Source of the DNA: JALNZU01 sp964463695
GTDB taxonomy: Bacteria > Bacteroidota > Bacteroidia > Bacteroidales > F082
NCBI GenBank assembly: GCA_964463695.1
Contig: CAYXCZ010000006.1
Span: 80,356 to 144,355 of the forward strand
Reading direction: 5' to 3'
Length of the DNA stretch: 64,000 nt
The notes beneath the pieces are model-generated. The model did no database searches, was not told the origin of the DNA, and saw only the letters and a list, made by a program, of their open reading frames with translations. Each line of letters begins with the position of its first letter. Position 1 is the stretch's first letter. Shown one piece after another: positions 17,100-25,760 of this stretch. The translations under genes were made by a program, and so were the position numbers.

Positions 17100-17224
17100 G
17101 TGATGTGTTGTTGGAAAGCAAAAGTAGTCGGTTGATTTTTTAATCGGGAATAAAGTAGATGGAACAGGTTAACAACCTAATGCCATCGGTTGCAGTTTTG
17201 AATTAAATTTTTCATTCATCAATT

Positions 17225-17255
17225 AAAAAAAAAGACGACCATAAGATCGTCTTTT
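17225..17255 (-). terminator. Terminator of the acyl-CoA carboxylase operon
   Basis: On the minus strand, AAAAGACGATC, loop TTAT and GGTCGTCTTTT form a stem of about 11 bp with one G-U pair. It continues into a run of T residues 25 bp after the stop of the carboxyltransferase gene. Confidence 0.88.
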
Positions 17256-17279
17256 CGTTAAGTACAGTAAACCAATCAT

Positions 17280-18815
17280 TTAAAGCGGGATATTGCCGTG
17301 CTTTTTTGAAGGATTGGTTTTCACTTTGTTTTGTGCCATTTCGAGAGCTTGAATGAGTTTGGTTCGTGTCTGTCTTGGGTAAATGATTTCATCGATATAA
17401 CCCAGAGCTGCAGCTTTGTATGGACTGGCAAAACGCTTGCGATAATCAGAGATTGCCTCCAAACGATCTTCTTCGCTCAGCTTATTTTTGTAGATAATAT
17501 TAACAGCTCCTTCAGGACCCATCACCGCAATTTCAGCTGTAGGATAGGCGAAATTCATGTCGGCACCGATATGCTTACTTGACATAACATCATATGCTCC
17601 ACCGTAGGCTTTTCGGGTAATGACGGTAATTTTTGGCACAGTCGCTTCAGCAAATGCGTACAAAAGTTTCGCGCCATGCTTAATGATACCACCAAACTCC
17701 TGAACCGTTCCGGGAAGAAAACCGGGAACATCTTCAAAAGTAATAATTGGAATATTAAAAGCGTCGCAGAAACGCACAAAACGAGCTGCTTTAACAGAAC
17801 TATCAATATCAAGCACACCGGCAAAAACAGCTGGCTGATTTGCAACTATTCCTACAGGTTTTCCTGCCAGACGCGCGAAACCGATGATGATATTTTTGGC
17901 GTAGTAAGGCTGAATCTCAAAGAAATTATGTTCATCAACTACCTTACTGATGATTTCATGCATGTCGTAAGGTTTGTTTGGATCATCGGGCACAATTGTG
18001 TCAAGGCTGTCATCCTCCCGATATATGTTGTCGGTGCAAACTTTAACAGGAGGATCTTCCATATTGTTCGAAGGAAGGAAGCTCATCAGTTCGCGAATCA
18101 TCATCATTGCCTGACTGTCGTCTTCGGCCATCAAATGTGCAACACCGCTTTTGCTGTTGTGGGTGAAAGCGCCACCGAGATCTTCTTTCGTAACCTCTTC
18201 ATGGGTAACGGTTTTAATAACATCAGGGCCTGTTACAAACATATACGAGGTGTCCTTAACCATCATGATGAAATCGGTGATAGCCGGTGAGTATACAGCT
18301 CCTCCGGCACATGGTCCGAGGATGGCTGAAATTTGCGGAATGACACCTGATGACATAACATTGCGGTAAAAAATATCCGCATATCCACCAAGACTTTCGA
18401 CGCCTTCCTGAATACGAGCACCTCCCGAATCATTAAGGCCAATAACCGGAGCTCCCATTTTCATGGCCAGATCCATAACCTTAACAATTTTATCGGCATT
18501 GGCACGGCTTAGCGACCCACCAAAAACAGTAAAATCTTGTGCGAATACATAAACAAGTCGCCCATCAATCTTGCCATAACCTGTCACAACACCATCACCA
18601 AGGAATTTTTGCTTATCCATATCGAAATCGGTGGTGCGATGGGTTACAAATTTGTCGACTTCCATAAAGGTGTTGGGGTCAAGTAATTCGAGCAGGCGTT
18701 CGCGAGCCGTTAACCGGCCGGCATCGTGCTGTTTAACAATACGGTCTTCGCCTCCACCTAGTTCGGCAAGCCTGTTGTTTTCTTCTAAAAGCTTAAATTT
18801 ATCTGCTATTGACAT
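17280..18815 (-). CDS. Acyl-CoA carboxylase carboxyltransferase (beta) subunit
   Basis: A 511-residue crotonase-fold carboxyltransferase that moves carboxyl from biotin to an acyl-CoA. It has the two halves of the family: the N-terminal half with the GGARIQEG oxyanion segment (near 130) and GPCAGGAVYSPA (near 167), and the C-terminal half with VPGFLPGTVQEFGGIIKHGAK (near 370) and AYGGAYDVMSSKHIGAD (near 410). The length and the order with a carrier and a biotin carboxylase fit propionyl-CoA carboxylase or methylmalonyl-CoA decarboxylase alpha. No membrane sodium-pump subunit follows, which favours the soluble carboxylase. It is the last gene of the operon, 22 bp after the carrier gene. Confidence 0.92.
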   Translation of the reverse strand: MSIADKFKLLEENNRLAELGGGEDRIVKQHDAGRLTARERLLELLDPNTFMEVDKFVTHRTTDFDMDKQKFLGDGVVTGYGKIDGRLVYVFAQDFTVFGGSLSRANADKIVKVMDLAMKMGAPVIGLNDSGGARIQEGVESLGGYADIFYRNVMSSGVIPQISAILGPCAGGAVYSPAITDFIMMVKDTSYMFVTGPDVIKTVTHEEVTKEDLGGAFTHNSKSGVAHLMAEDDSQAMMMIRELMSFLPSNNMEDPPVKVCTDNIYREDDSLDTIVPDDPNKPYDMHEIISKVVDEHNFFEIQPYYAKNIIIGFARLAGKPVGIVANQPAVFAGVLDIDSSVKAARFVRFCDAFNIPIITFEDVPGFLPGTVQEFGGIIKHGAKLLYAFAEATVPKITVITRKAYGGAYDVMSSKHIGADMNFAYPTAEIAVMGPEGAVNIIYKNKLSEEDRLEAISDYRKRFASPYKAAALGYIDEIIYPRQTRTKLIQALEMAQNKVKTNPSKKHGNIPL

Positions 18816-18837
18816 TGTTTAATTTTTTTCGGTTTGA

Positions 18838-19344
18838 TTATTCGATGATTACCATAGGCTGATCACCATTCACGGTGTCGCCTTCCTGCACTAAGATGCG
18901 TTTGATGATGCGGTCCTGTTTTACTTTGTATTCACTTTCCATTTTCATGGCAGAAACGATGATCACAGTTTCGCCGGCTTTTACCTCATCGCCTTCTTTG
19001 AAAAGTATTTTAACAACTTTTCCGGGCATGGGTGATATAATGACGTTGGTATCCTCACCTTCATCTTTTTTGCGGTTCATCAGGTACTTGGCTTCGGCAT
19101 CGATGATATCGACAGCAAAGGTTTCATAAAGGGTATTCACTGTGTATGACTTCCCTGTGCGACCTTCAACGAGTTCAACATTGAATGATTTGTTGTCGAG
19201 CAGGATGCTGTAAACCCCTTGCTCAACCTCTGCGATATCCAGCTCATAAATTTTGTTGTCGATGGCAATCTGATACATGCTGCCATCTTTACTCAATAAT
19301 TCAATGGTGGAGATACGGTCGTTAATTTTTACTTCGTATGACAT
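18838..19344 (-). CDS. Biotin carboxyl carrier protein
   Basis: A 168-residue carrier whose C-terminal 75 residues form a biotinyl domain with the attachment lysine K134 in SAMKMESEYK and the usual GDEVKAGETV turn before it. The N-terminal 90 residues carry no recognised domain. They resemble the BT-like linker that joins the carrier to the other subunits in propionyl-CoA carboxylases. The gene sits between biotin carboxylase (20 bp upstream) and carboxyltransferase (22 bp downstream), so all three subunits are made from one transcript. There is no Ala/Pro-rich linker, unlike many sodium-pump decarboxylase carriers. Confidence 0.9.
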   Translation of the reverse strand: MSYEVKINDRISTIELLSKDGSMYQIAIDNKIYELDIAEVEQGVYSILLDNKSFNVELVEGRTGKSYTVNTLYETFAVDIIDAEAKYLMNRKKDEGEDTNVIISPMPGKVVKILFKEGDEVKAGETVIIVSAMKMESEYKVKQDRIIKRILVQEGDTVNGDQPMVIIE

Positions 19345-19364
19345 TTTGTATTAAATTTTTCCGG

Positions 19365-20873
19365 TTAGAAGCGTAAAACTGATCGTTTTCTGCCAAAGTC
19401 TTTCCAATTGTTGCCCAAATGCTTTTGTGGTTTATCGGGTTGCAGACGTTCAAGCTTTGTAATATAATCTACAAAAGCTGTGATTGCAGCCACATCCATG
19501 CATCGCTCAGTACAAACCGCCCGGGGTTGCAGGTATTGCTGATTTTCTTCAATGAAATGTGTGTTGTAGCGGCCCTCAATAAAAGCAGGAACCTCCATAA
19601 TGCGGTGCAGATATGGAATTGATGTTTTAATGCCAGTAATTTTATAGGCGTAAAGTGCTCTTTTTAAACGTGCTATCGCATCCTTGCGAGTTTCGCCCCA
19701 AACGATAAGTTTTGAAATCATCGGGTCATAATACATCGGAATTTCATAGCCAACATAAGCATACCCATCATGACGAACACCTAGGCCAAGCGGTTCGGTG
19801 ATGTGTTTGATGATACCGGGTGATGGCATGAAATTATTATCAGGATCTTCAGCATATATACGCACTTCAATGGCATGTCCATTCTGACTAAGATCTTCTT
19901 GTTTAAATTCAAGTGGCAGTCCGTTTGCAATATTTATTTGCTGTTTCACCAGGTCAACACCAACAACACGTTCAGTTATAGGGTGCTCTACCTGTAAACG
20001 AGTGTTCATCTCGAGGAAATAATAATTCAAGTTATCATCAACGATAAACTCAATTGTTCCTGCACCATAATAGTCAACAGCCCTGGCAGCTGCCACTGCA
20101 TCAGCTCCCATTTTCATGCGCACTTCAGGTGTCATGATGGGGGAGGGAGTTTCTTCCACTACTTTCTGATGACGCCTCTGAACCGAGCACTCACGTTCAA
20201 AAAGGTGGACAATATTTCCGTGCTGGTCGCCCAAAACCTGAAACTCGATGTGGTGCGGTGAAGAAATATACTTTTCTATGTAAACAGCGTCGTCACCAAA
20301 AGAAGCTTTAGCCTCCGAACGAGCTGAGCTAACTGCATTTACAATATCCTCTTCACGTTTTACTAACCGCATACCTTTGCCACCACCTCCTGCGCTGGCT
20401 TTGATCATAACCGGCAAACCGATTCCTTTGATCACTTCTATGGCTTTTTTGATATCACGTATGGGCTCGGTAGTTCCCGGTACGACAGGCACACCGGCAG
20501 CTATCATTGTTTTCCGGGCAGTGATTTTGTCGCCCATGGTATTGATTGCATAAGGCGAAGGCCCGATAAAAATAATGCCCTCTTTCTGGCAAAGCTCAGC
20601 GAAGCGGGCATTTTCCGATAAAAATCCATAGCCGGGATGAATAGCATCAGCACCTGAAAGTTTGGCAACTTCAATAATTTTATCCATCCTCAAATAACTT
20701 TCCGAAGAAGGGGCAGGACCAATCGGATAGGCATCATCAGCGTATCGCACATGCATGGCCTTGCGGTCAACATCTGAATAAACTGCAACGGTTTCAATGC
20801 CCATTTCACGGCACGACCGCATGACTCTAATCGCAATTTCGCCCCTGTTGGCAACGAGTACTTTCTTTATCAT
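19365..20873 (-). CDS. accC: Biotin carboxylase subunit of acyl-CoA carboxylase
   Basis: A 502-residue ATP-grasp enzyme that carboxylates biotin with bicarbonate and ATP. It starts at MIKKVLVANRGEIAIRV, the usual N-terminus. A longer frame adds 21 residues that look non-coding and cross the promoter region, so the ATG at 20873 was chosen. Motifs are IHPGYGFLSENARFAE (near 75), the ATP glycine loop KASAGGGGKGMRLV (near 160), EMNTRLQVEHPITE (near 287) and the C-terminal biotin carboxylase domain HAIEVRIYAEDP. The C-terminal tail is about 50 residues longer than in E. coli AccC. It is the first gene of the three-gene operon and is divergent from a histidine kinase. Confidence 0.93.
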   Translation of the reverse strand: MIKKVLVANRGEIAIRVMRSCREMGIETVAVYSDVDRKAMHVRYADDAYPIGPAPSSESYLRMDKIIEVAKLSGADAIHPGYGFLSENARFAELCQKEGIIFIGPSPYAINTMGDKITARKTMIAAGVPVVPGTTEPIRDIKKAIEVIKGIGLPVMIKASAGGGGKGMRLVKREEDIVNAVSSARSEAKASFGDDAVYIEKYISSPHHIEFQVLGDQHGNIVHLFERECSVQRRHQKVVEETPSPIMTPEVRMKMGADAVAAARAVDYYGAGTIEFIVDDNLNYYFLEMNTRLQVEHPITERVVGVDLVKQQINIANGLPLEFKQEDLSQNGHAIEVRIYAEDPDNNFMPSPGIIKHITEPLGLGVRHDGYAYVGYEIPMYYDPMISKLIVWGETRKDAIARLKRALYAYKITGIKTSIPYLHRIMEVPAFIEGRYNTHFIEENQQYLQPRAVCTERCMDVAAITAFVDYITKLERLQPDKPQKHLGNNWKDFGRKRSVLRF

Positions 20874-21186
20874 ATCTGTGTTTTTAGTGTGTTTGCATGT
20901 GAATTCCATGCGAAAAAAGCGCGTAAATATAGTCAAATTCTGACATATGATAATTTAGACTTAATTCAATTAAGGACTTTTGTTATTCTTTCAATCTGTG
21001 AAAAGATTAGTTCTAAGGGAAGAAAAACCAGGTTTATTAAACTCAGGATTCTTTTTTTTTGCAACAATAAACACAATTTTCAGCACTTTCATTGCACACG
21101 TTTTCTTTTTTGATTTCAAAACTGATTCGTGTATCTTTGTCCGGTTAATGACACAAATGTTGCATAAATTGCCTTTAAACAACTTG
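20874..21186. other. Intergenic region between accC and the hybrid kinase
   Basis: A 313-bp AT-rich divergent region. Facing right it holds one strong promoter for the kinase (21109-21139). Facing left, a weaker TATATTTA-like -7 box for accC can be read near 20933-20940. Long T runs occur at 21051-21060 and 21102-21111. No conserved RNA or small gene is recognised. Confidence 0.5.
21109..21139 (+). promoter_or_regulatory. Promoter of the hybrid histidine kinase gene
   Basis: TTTG at 21109-21112, a 19-bp spacer and TATCTTTG at 21132-21139 form a full Bacteroidota consensus promoter. Confidence 0.7.
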
Positions 21187-23028
21187 ATGAACCTGAAATA
21201 CTGCCTCATTTTTTTACTATTCGCCTTTTCAACCTCAATAGGTCAATCGGTGGAGCAAATAAGGGCAATCGATAGCCTTGATCAGCAATTATCAAATGTT
21301 GACTCAACTGCAAAAATTGAGCTGTTGTCCGAATTAATTCAAAGGACAAAAGATATTTCTCCAGAATTAACAGCAGGCTATCTCCAGCAGCAGATGAAAT
21401 TAGCAGATACATTGGAAGTTGTAAAAATGCAAGCGCAATCAAGACTCTTGTTGTCCGAACTTTTATATAATAAAGGACTTTCTGATTCTGCGATGAGAAT
21501 GCTTCAGCAGGCATTGCATTTTCGACAGATTGAGCATATTGACATCACAGCTTCTGCTGATTTGGATATGGATGAAAGTACCCTCTGGCAAACTTTAGGT
21601 CTGAGATCAGCAATTATTTGGAGAACAGTATTGATAACGAGTGTTTTAATGCTGTTTGGAGGTGTGATTTTGATGTTGCTTTTTAGTCATCGGCTTAAGG
21701 AGAAATATGGTGAAAATCAAGATGCCTATGGTAGTTTTCAACTCGAGATTGATAAACAAAGGCAACAACTCGAAGCAACAATTCAGGAGCGTACACGTGA
21801 GTTGGAAGATCAGTTGCAGCAAACTAGGGCAAAGGATGTTGAACTGAAGAAAACACTCAAGCGCCTCAAAGATGCAAGTTATTTGAAAAATGCCTTTCTC
21901 TCGAATATGAGTCATGAAATCCGCACTCCTTTAAATGGTATCATTGGTTTTTCCAGTTTGCTCGAGACCGAGCTTGCGATGATGGAAAATAAAGAACTGT
22001 ACAATTATGCTTCCGGCATCCAGCAGAGTGGCGACAGATTACTTAATTTAATCAATAACATCATCGAAATTAGTCGCATACAGGCCAATGAAATAGAAGT
22101 TGAATTGCATCCTTGCGATGTTGCGTTGATCGTAAATAATGTGTGTGAACCACTCGTGTTTTCCACTAACGAAAAAGGCTTGAAGTTTAAGACCAAACTT
22201 CCGGAATTGCCCAAGGTTTTGGCTGATAATGCCAAATTAATGCGGGTTTTACATATTATAATCGAAAACGCAGTGAAATATACAGAAGCAGGATTTGTTA
22301 CTATTTCTGCTTTGTACGATCAACAACGCAATGATGTTGTGATAAAGGTAAAAGACACAGGTGTTGGCATGGATGCCAGTTATATGAATTTCCTTTTTGA
22401 GGCATTCAGGCAGGAAAGTACCGGCTACAGCCGTCAGTATCAAGGTGCCGGACTTGGTTTGCCTTTGGCAAAAAAACTCCTCGATCTGATGCATGGCCGC
22501 ATTGAAATTAAATCGGAGAGAGGCACTGGAACAACAGTAGAAATTTATTTACCTGCCATTCAGGAAGTAGCTGAAGATGGTAAACCAACACTTGAGGTTC
22601 ACCCAATTGCAAATGCACCTCAGCTGGGCACACTCGACATTTTTATCGTTGAAGATGACCGTATGAACCGTATGGTGCTACAAAAAATCCTGAGTAAAGC
22701 AGGCACTTTAACGCTTGCAGTTGATGGCAATGAAACAATGAAAATCGTTGGTGAGCGCTTTAAAAAAGACCATATTTTCCAAATCATGTTGTTCGATATT
22801 AACCTGCCGCCACCATGGGATGGCGTGAAGTTGATGCAGCAGATACGAACTGATTATCCAGCCTATAAATTCATACCGTTTATTGCACAAACAGCTTATG
22901 CTATGGCAGGCGATAAGGAACGTTTCCTTGATGCAGGCTTCGACGATTATATTGCTAAGCCGATCAATAAAAATGAACTTATGACAAAAATTGAGAATCA
23001 GTTAAAATTACGAAGTTCTCAGGAGTGA
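21187..23028 (+). CDS. Membrane hybrid histidine kinase (HisKA-HATPase-receiver)
   Basis: A kinase of 613 residues when started at the ATG that gives a clean signal peptide (MNLKYCLIFLLFAFSTSIGQ). The longer frame upstream runs through the promoter, and an alternative ATG at 21148 adds 13 residues. A short periplasmic helical sensor of about 115 residues, perhaps a remnant of TPR repeats, is followed by one membrane helix (about 144-166), a coiled coil (180-230) and HisKA with H243 in NMSHEIRTPLNG. HATPase boxes IIENAVKYTEAG, DTGVGM and GAGLGLPLA come next. The receiver domain (485-613) has phospho-acceptor D537. No output domain is present. The signal sensed is unknown, and no partner regulator lies nearby. 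Confidence 0.9.
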   Translation: MNLKYCLIFLLFAFSTSIGQSVEQIRAIDSLDQQLSNVDSTAKIELLSELIQRTKDISPELTAGYLQQQMKLADTLEVVKMQAQSRLLLSELLYNKGLSDSAMRMLQQALHFRQIEHIDITASADLDMDESTLWQTLGLRSAIIWRTVLITSVLMLFGGVILMLLFSHRLKEKYGENQDAYGSFQLEIDKQRQQLEATIQERTRELEDQLQQTRAKDVELKKTLKRLKDASYLKNAFLSNMSHEIRTPLNGIIGFSSLLETELAMMENKELYNYASGIQQSGDRLLNLINNIIEISRIQANEIEVELHPCDVALIVNNVCEPLVFSTNEKGLKFKTKLPELPKVLADNAKLMRVLHIIIENAVKYTEAGFVTISALYDQQRNDVVIKVKDTGVGMDASYMNFLFEAFRQESTGYSRQYQGAGLGLPLAKKLLDLMHGRIEIKSERGTGTTVEIYLPAIQEVAEDGKPTLEVHPIANAPQLGTLDIFIVEDDRMNRMVLQKILSKAGTLTLAVDGNETMKIVGERFKKDHIFQIMLFDINLPPPWDGVKLMQQIRTDYPAYKFIPFIAQTAYAMAGDKERFLDAGFDDYIAKPINKNELMTKIENQLKLRSSQE

Positions 23029-23132
23029 CTCCTAAAAAAGAGCATGTATTAATTAAATGAATGCTGTAACAGCTTTAATTTTAATACATTATAATGATCA
23101 TTCTAAACCAATTTTTAAATATTATGATTAGT

Positions 23133-25745
23133 ATGAAGTTATTAAGCAAAAAAAAAATCCGGTTTAAGTCTGTCAGTCGTTTTTTTTCTTTGAGTTTTAT
23201 TACGTTCATATTTCTGATCCAAAGTTGCTCGACCATTGAAAAACCAATGGTTAACGTTCAACATTTACATGATAATTGGTCCTTTTCGGCAGTAGATACA
23301 CTTCATTTTTACTCTGCTAAAATACCTGGAACAATTCATACCGACTTATTTGAAAATAAATTGATACCTGATCCTTTTGAAGGATGCAATGAGAAGCAAC
23401 TTCAATGGATAGGGAATCAAGATTGGGTGTATCGAACTAGTTTTAATGTCGATTCAGAAGTGTTTGATAACCAGCAGGTCTCAATCGTTTTTGAAGGCCT
23501 TGATACGTATGCTTCTGTTTCCTTGAACGGCCATTTACTGTTCTCATCAAACAATATGTTTCGAACCTGGGAGGCCGACTGCAAACAATTTTTGAAAAAG
23601 CAAGGAAATAATCTTGAAATAGTATTTAGTTCGGCCTTACAGAAATATAAGGCTGATTCATTGGCTGCCGGTCACTTTTTACCTGGTGGAAAATGGATGT
23701 ACGCCCGCAAAGCTGCATATCATTTTGGCTGGGATTGGGGACCTGTGTTCATTACAGCAGGAATCTGGAAACCAGTGTATTTAAAAGGTTGGGATAAAAT
23801 ACTGCCACGCGATTTTTATCTAAAAACAACGCAACTGAGTGAGGAGAAAGCAACATTAAACCTTTCTTTTGAACTGGATGCGACAGATGGAGCGGAAGCA
23901 GAAATTGTACTTAAACATATTGATTCCGGTAAAGAAGAATTAAAGAAAGACTTTGAAGTTACAAAAGGACAAACGAACTACAGCTTTGATTTCGAAATTC
24001 ATAATCCCAAACTGTGGTGGACTCACGATCTTGGAGAACCTTATTTATATGAATGGCAAGTTGAAATAAAGACATCTCAAGGTGAGGTTTTTCAAAAAAA
24101 TCTTTCTTTTGGTATTCGCACCATCGAATTGGTTCAAGAGCCTGATTCTGCCGGAGCTTCGTTTTTTATGAAACTTAATGGAGTTCCTCTTTTTGCAAAA
24201 GGAGCAAACTACATCCCTCAGCATAGTTTTCTCACCGAAATTAGCGACAGCAGTTATCGTGCTCTGCTGGATGATGCAGTATTTTCCAACATGAATATGT
24301 TGAGAGTTTGGGGAGGCGGTGTTTACGAGAAGGAACTTTTTTACGAATTATGCGACCAGAAAGGGATTCTTGTTTGGCAGGATTTTATGTTTGCTTGCGC
24401 AATGTATCCGGGCGACGAGGCATTCCTGATGAATGTTAAGAAAGAAGCTGAGGAACAGGTGAAACGTTTGCGCAACCACGCTTGTCTGGCTTTATGGTGC
24501 GGCAATAACGAAGTTGACGAAGGTTGGCATAACTGGGGCTGGCAGAAGCAATATGCTATGGATCAGTCAACTCAGGATATAATATGGAATGATTACACCC
24601 AATTGTTTCAGCGACTGCTTCCCGATGTTGTTAACGCTTTGGATCACGGAAAAGCCTATATTTCGAGCTCTCCTCAAAATGGCTGGGGTCGTAAAGAAAG
24701 CATGACAGAGGGCGATTCACATTATTGGGGTGTCTGGTGGGGAAAAGAACCATTTGAAAAGTATCAGGAGAAAGTTCCGCGATTTATGAGTGAGTTTGGG
24801 TTTCAAGCCATGCCTGCAATTGCAACAATTCGCTCTTTTCAAGATAAAGCAGCTGATACCTTATATTCCCCTTCATTGCGCTGCCACCAAAAACACCCAA
24901 CCGGATTTGAAACGCTTTCTACATACCTAAAATATGAATACTTAGAAGCTAATGACCTTGAATCACTGATTTATGCTACTCAATTGATTCAGGCACAAGG
25001 AATTGGAATGGCAATTGAAGCGCAACGCAGCGCGAAACCCTATTGTATGGGTTCTTTGTATTGGCAACTTAATGATGTTTGGCCGGTTACAAGCTGGTCG
25101 GGAATCGATGCGCAAGGCAACTGGAAAGCTCTTCAATACCGGATAAAAGAAGTGTTTGATGATGTATTGGTGTCAGTTTTAAAATCAAACGACAGTTTGC
25201 ACATTTCTCTCATTTCTGATCGTCGTGATATCGTAAATGGGAGTCTTAAAGTTGATTTGGTAAGTTTTGATGGTAAGCGGGATGGGCTCTACACAAAGAA
25301 GGTAAGTATTACTTCAGAAAAAGCAATGCGTGTTTTCTCTTTAAGAACAAGTGATCTGACTCCTGAAAATCATTTGGATCAATCCTTTATCGAAGTTTGT
25401 TTTACCACTGATGAGGGTAATATTTATAAGGACACTCAGTTTTTACTTCCATTTGGGCTGCTGAAATTACCTGAAGTACTTCCGGAAATTGAAATCAATA
25501 AAGTTGAGAATGGCTTTAGTGTTAAACTGACTGCAACAGCTTATACAGCTTTCAATCAACTGTACCTGACTGAATCTAACGGACATTTCATCGATAATCA
25601 TTTCCATCTTCAAGCAGGTGAAAGCAGAACGATATTTTGTTCTTCTTTACTTTCTTTAAACGATTTTAAAAATCAACTAAGGGTATACAACCTGAATAAG
25701 TTAATTCATTCAGGTAAAACTAATTCTGTAAATAAAAAACCTTAA
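23133..25745 (+). CDS. GH2 family beta-mannosidase lipoprotein
   Basis: An exo-beta-mannosidase of about 870 residues with an SPII signal (FIFLIQSC). The start was placed at MKLLSKKK; in-frame ATGs at 23094 and 23124 would add 13 or 3 residues. The GH2 sugar-binding jelly roll (about 40-220), immunoglobulin-like domain (220-320) and TIM barrel (320-650) are clear. The acid/base glutamate is in WCGNNEVDEGW (near 457) and the nucleophile glutamate in FMSEFGFQAMP (near 553). VWGGGVYEKELFYELCDQKGI is typical of beta-mannosidases. It would release beta-mannose, such as the N-glycan core residue. It is co-transcribed with the GH92 gene 15 bp downstream. Confidence 0.92.
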   Translation: MKLLSKKKIRFKSVSRFFSLSFITFIFLIQSCSTIEKPMVNVQHLHDNWSFSAVDTLHFYSAKIPGTIHTDLFENKLIPDPFEGCNEKQLQWIGNQDWVYRTSFNVDSEVFDNQQVSIVFEGLDTYASVSLNGHLLFSSNNMFRTWEADCKQFLKKQGNNLEIVFSSALQKYKADSLAAGHFLPGGKWMYARKAAYHFGWDWGPVFITAGIWKPVYLKGWDKILPRDFYLKTTQLSEEKATLNLSFELDATDGAEAEIVLKHIDSGKEELKKDFEVTKGQTNYSFDFEIHNPKLWWTHDLGEPYLYEWQVEIKTSQGEVFQKNLSFGIRTIELVQEPDSAGASFFMKLNGVPLFAKGANYIPQHSFLTEISDSSYRALLDDAVFSNMNMLRVWGGGVYEKELFYELCDQKGILVWQDFMFACAMYPGDEAFLMNVKKEAEEQVKRLRNHACLALWCGNNEVDEGWHNWGWQKQYAMDQSTQDIIWNDYTQLFQRLLPDVVNALDHGKAYISSSPQNGWGRKESMTEGDSHYWGVWWGKEPFEKYQEKVPRFMSEFGFQAMPAIATIRSFQDKAADTLYSPSLRCHQKHPTGFETLSTYLKYEYLEANDLESLIYATQLIQAQGIGMAIEAQRSAKPYCMGSLYWQLNDVWPVTSWSGIDAQGNWKALQYRIKEVFDDVLVSVLKSNDSLHISLISDRRDIVNGSLKVDLVSFDGKRDGLYTKKVSITSEKAMRVFSLRTSDLTPENHLDQSFIEVCFTTDEGNIYKDTQFLLPFGLLKLPEVLPEIEINKVENGFSVKLTATAYTAFNQLYLTESNGHFIDNHFHLQAGESRTIFCSSLLSLNDFKNQLRVYNLNKLIHSGKTNSVNKKP

Positions 25746-25760
25746 AAAGAGACCAATTGT

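Noticed and set aside
17280..20873. Sodium-pumping methylmalonyl-CoA or oxaloacetate decarboxylase
   Set aside because: No membrane beta or gamma subunit is present and a terminator closes the operon.
20980..21186. 69-residue N-terminal extension of the hybrid kinase
   Set aside because: It crosses a perfect promoter and T-rich non-coding sequence, and the ATG at 21187 gives a clean signal peptide.
23010..23075. Possible terminator hairpins after the hybrid kinase
   Set aside because: GGAG-TGA-CTCC and GCTG-TAA-CAGC have only four base pairs and no proper T-tract.
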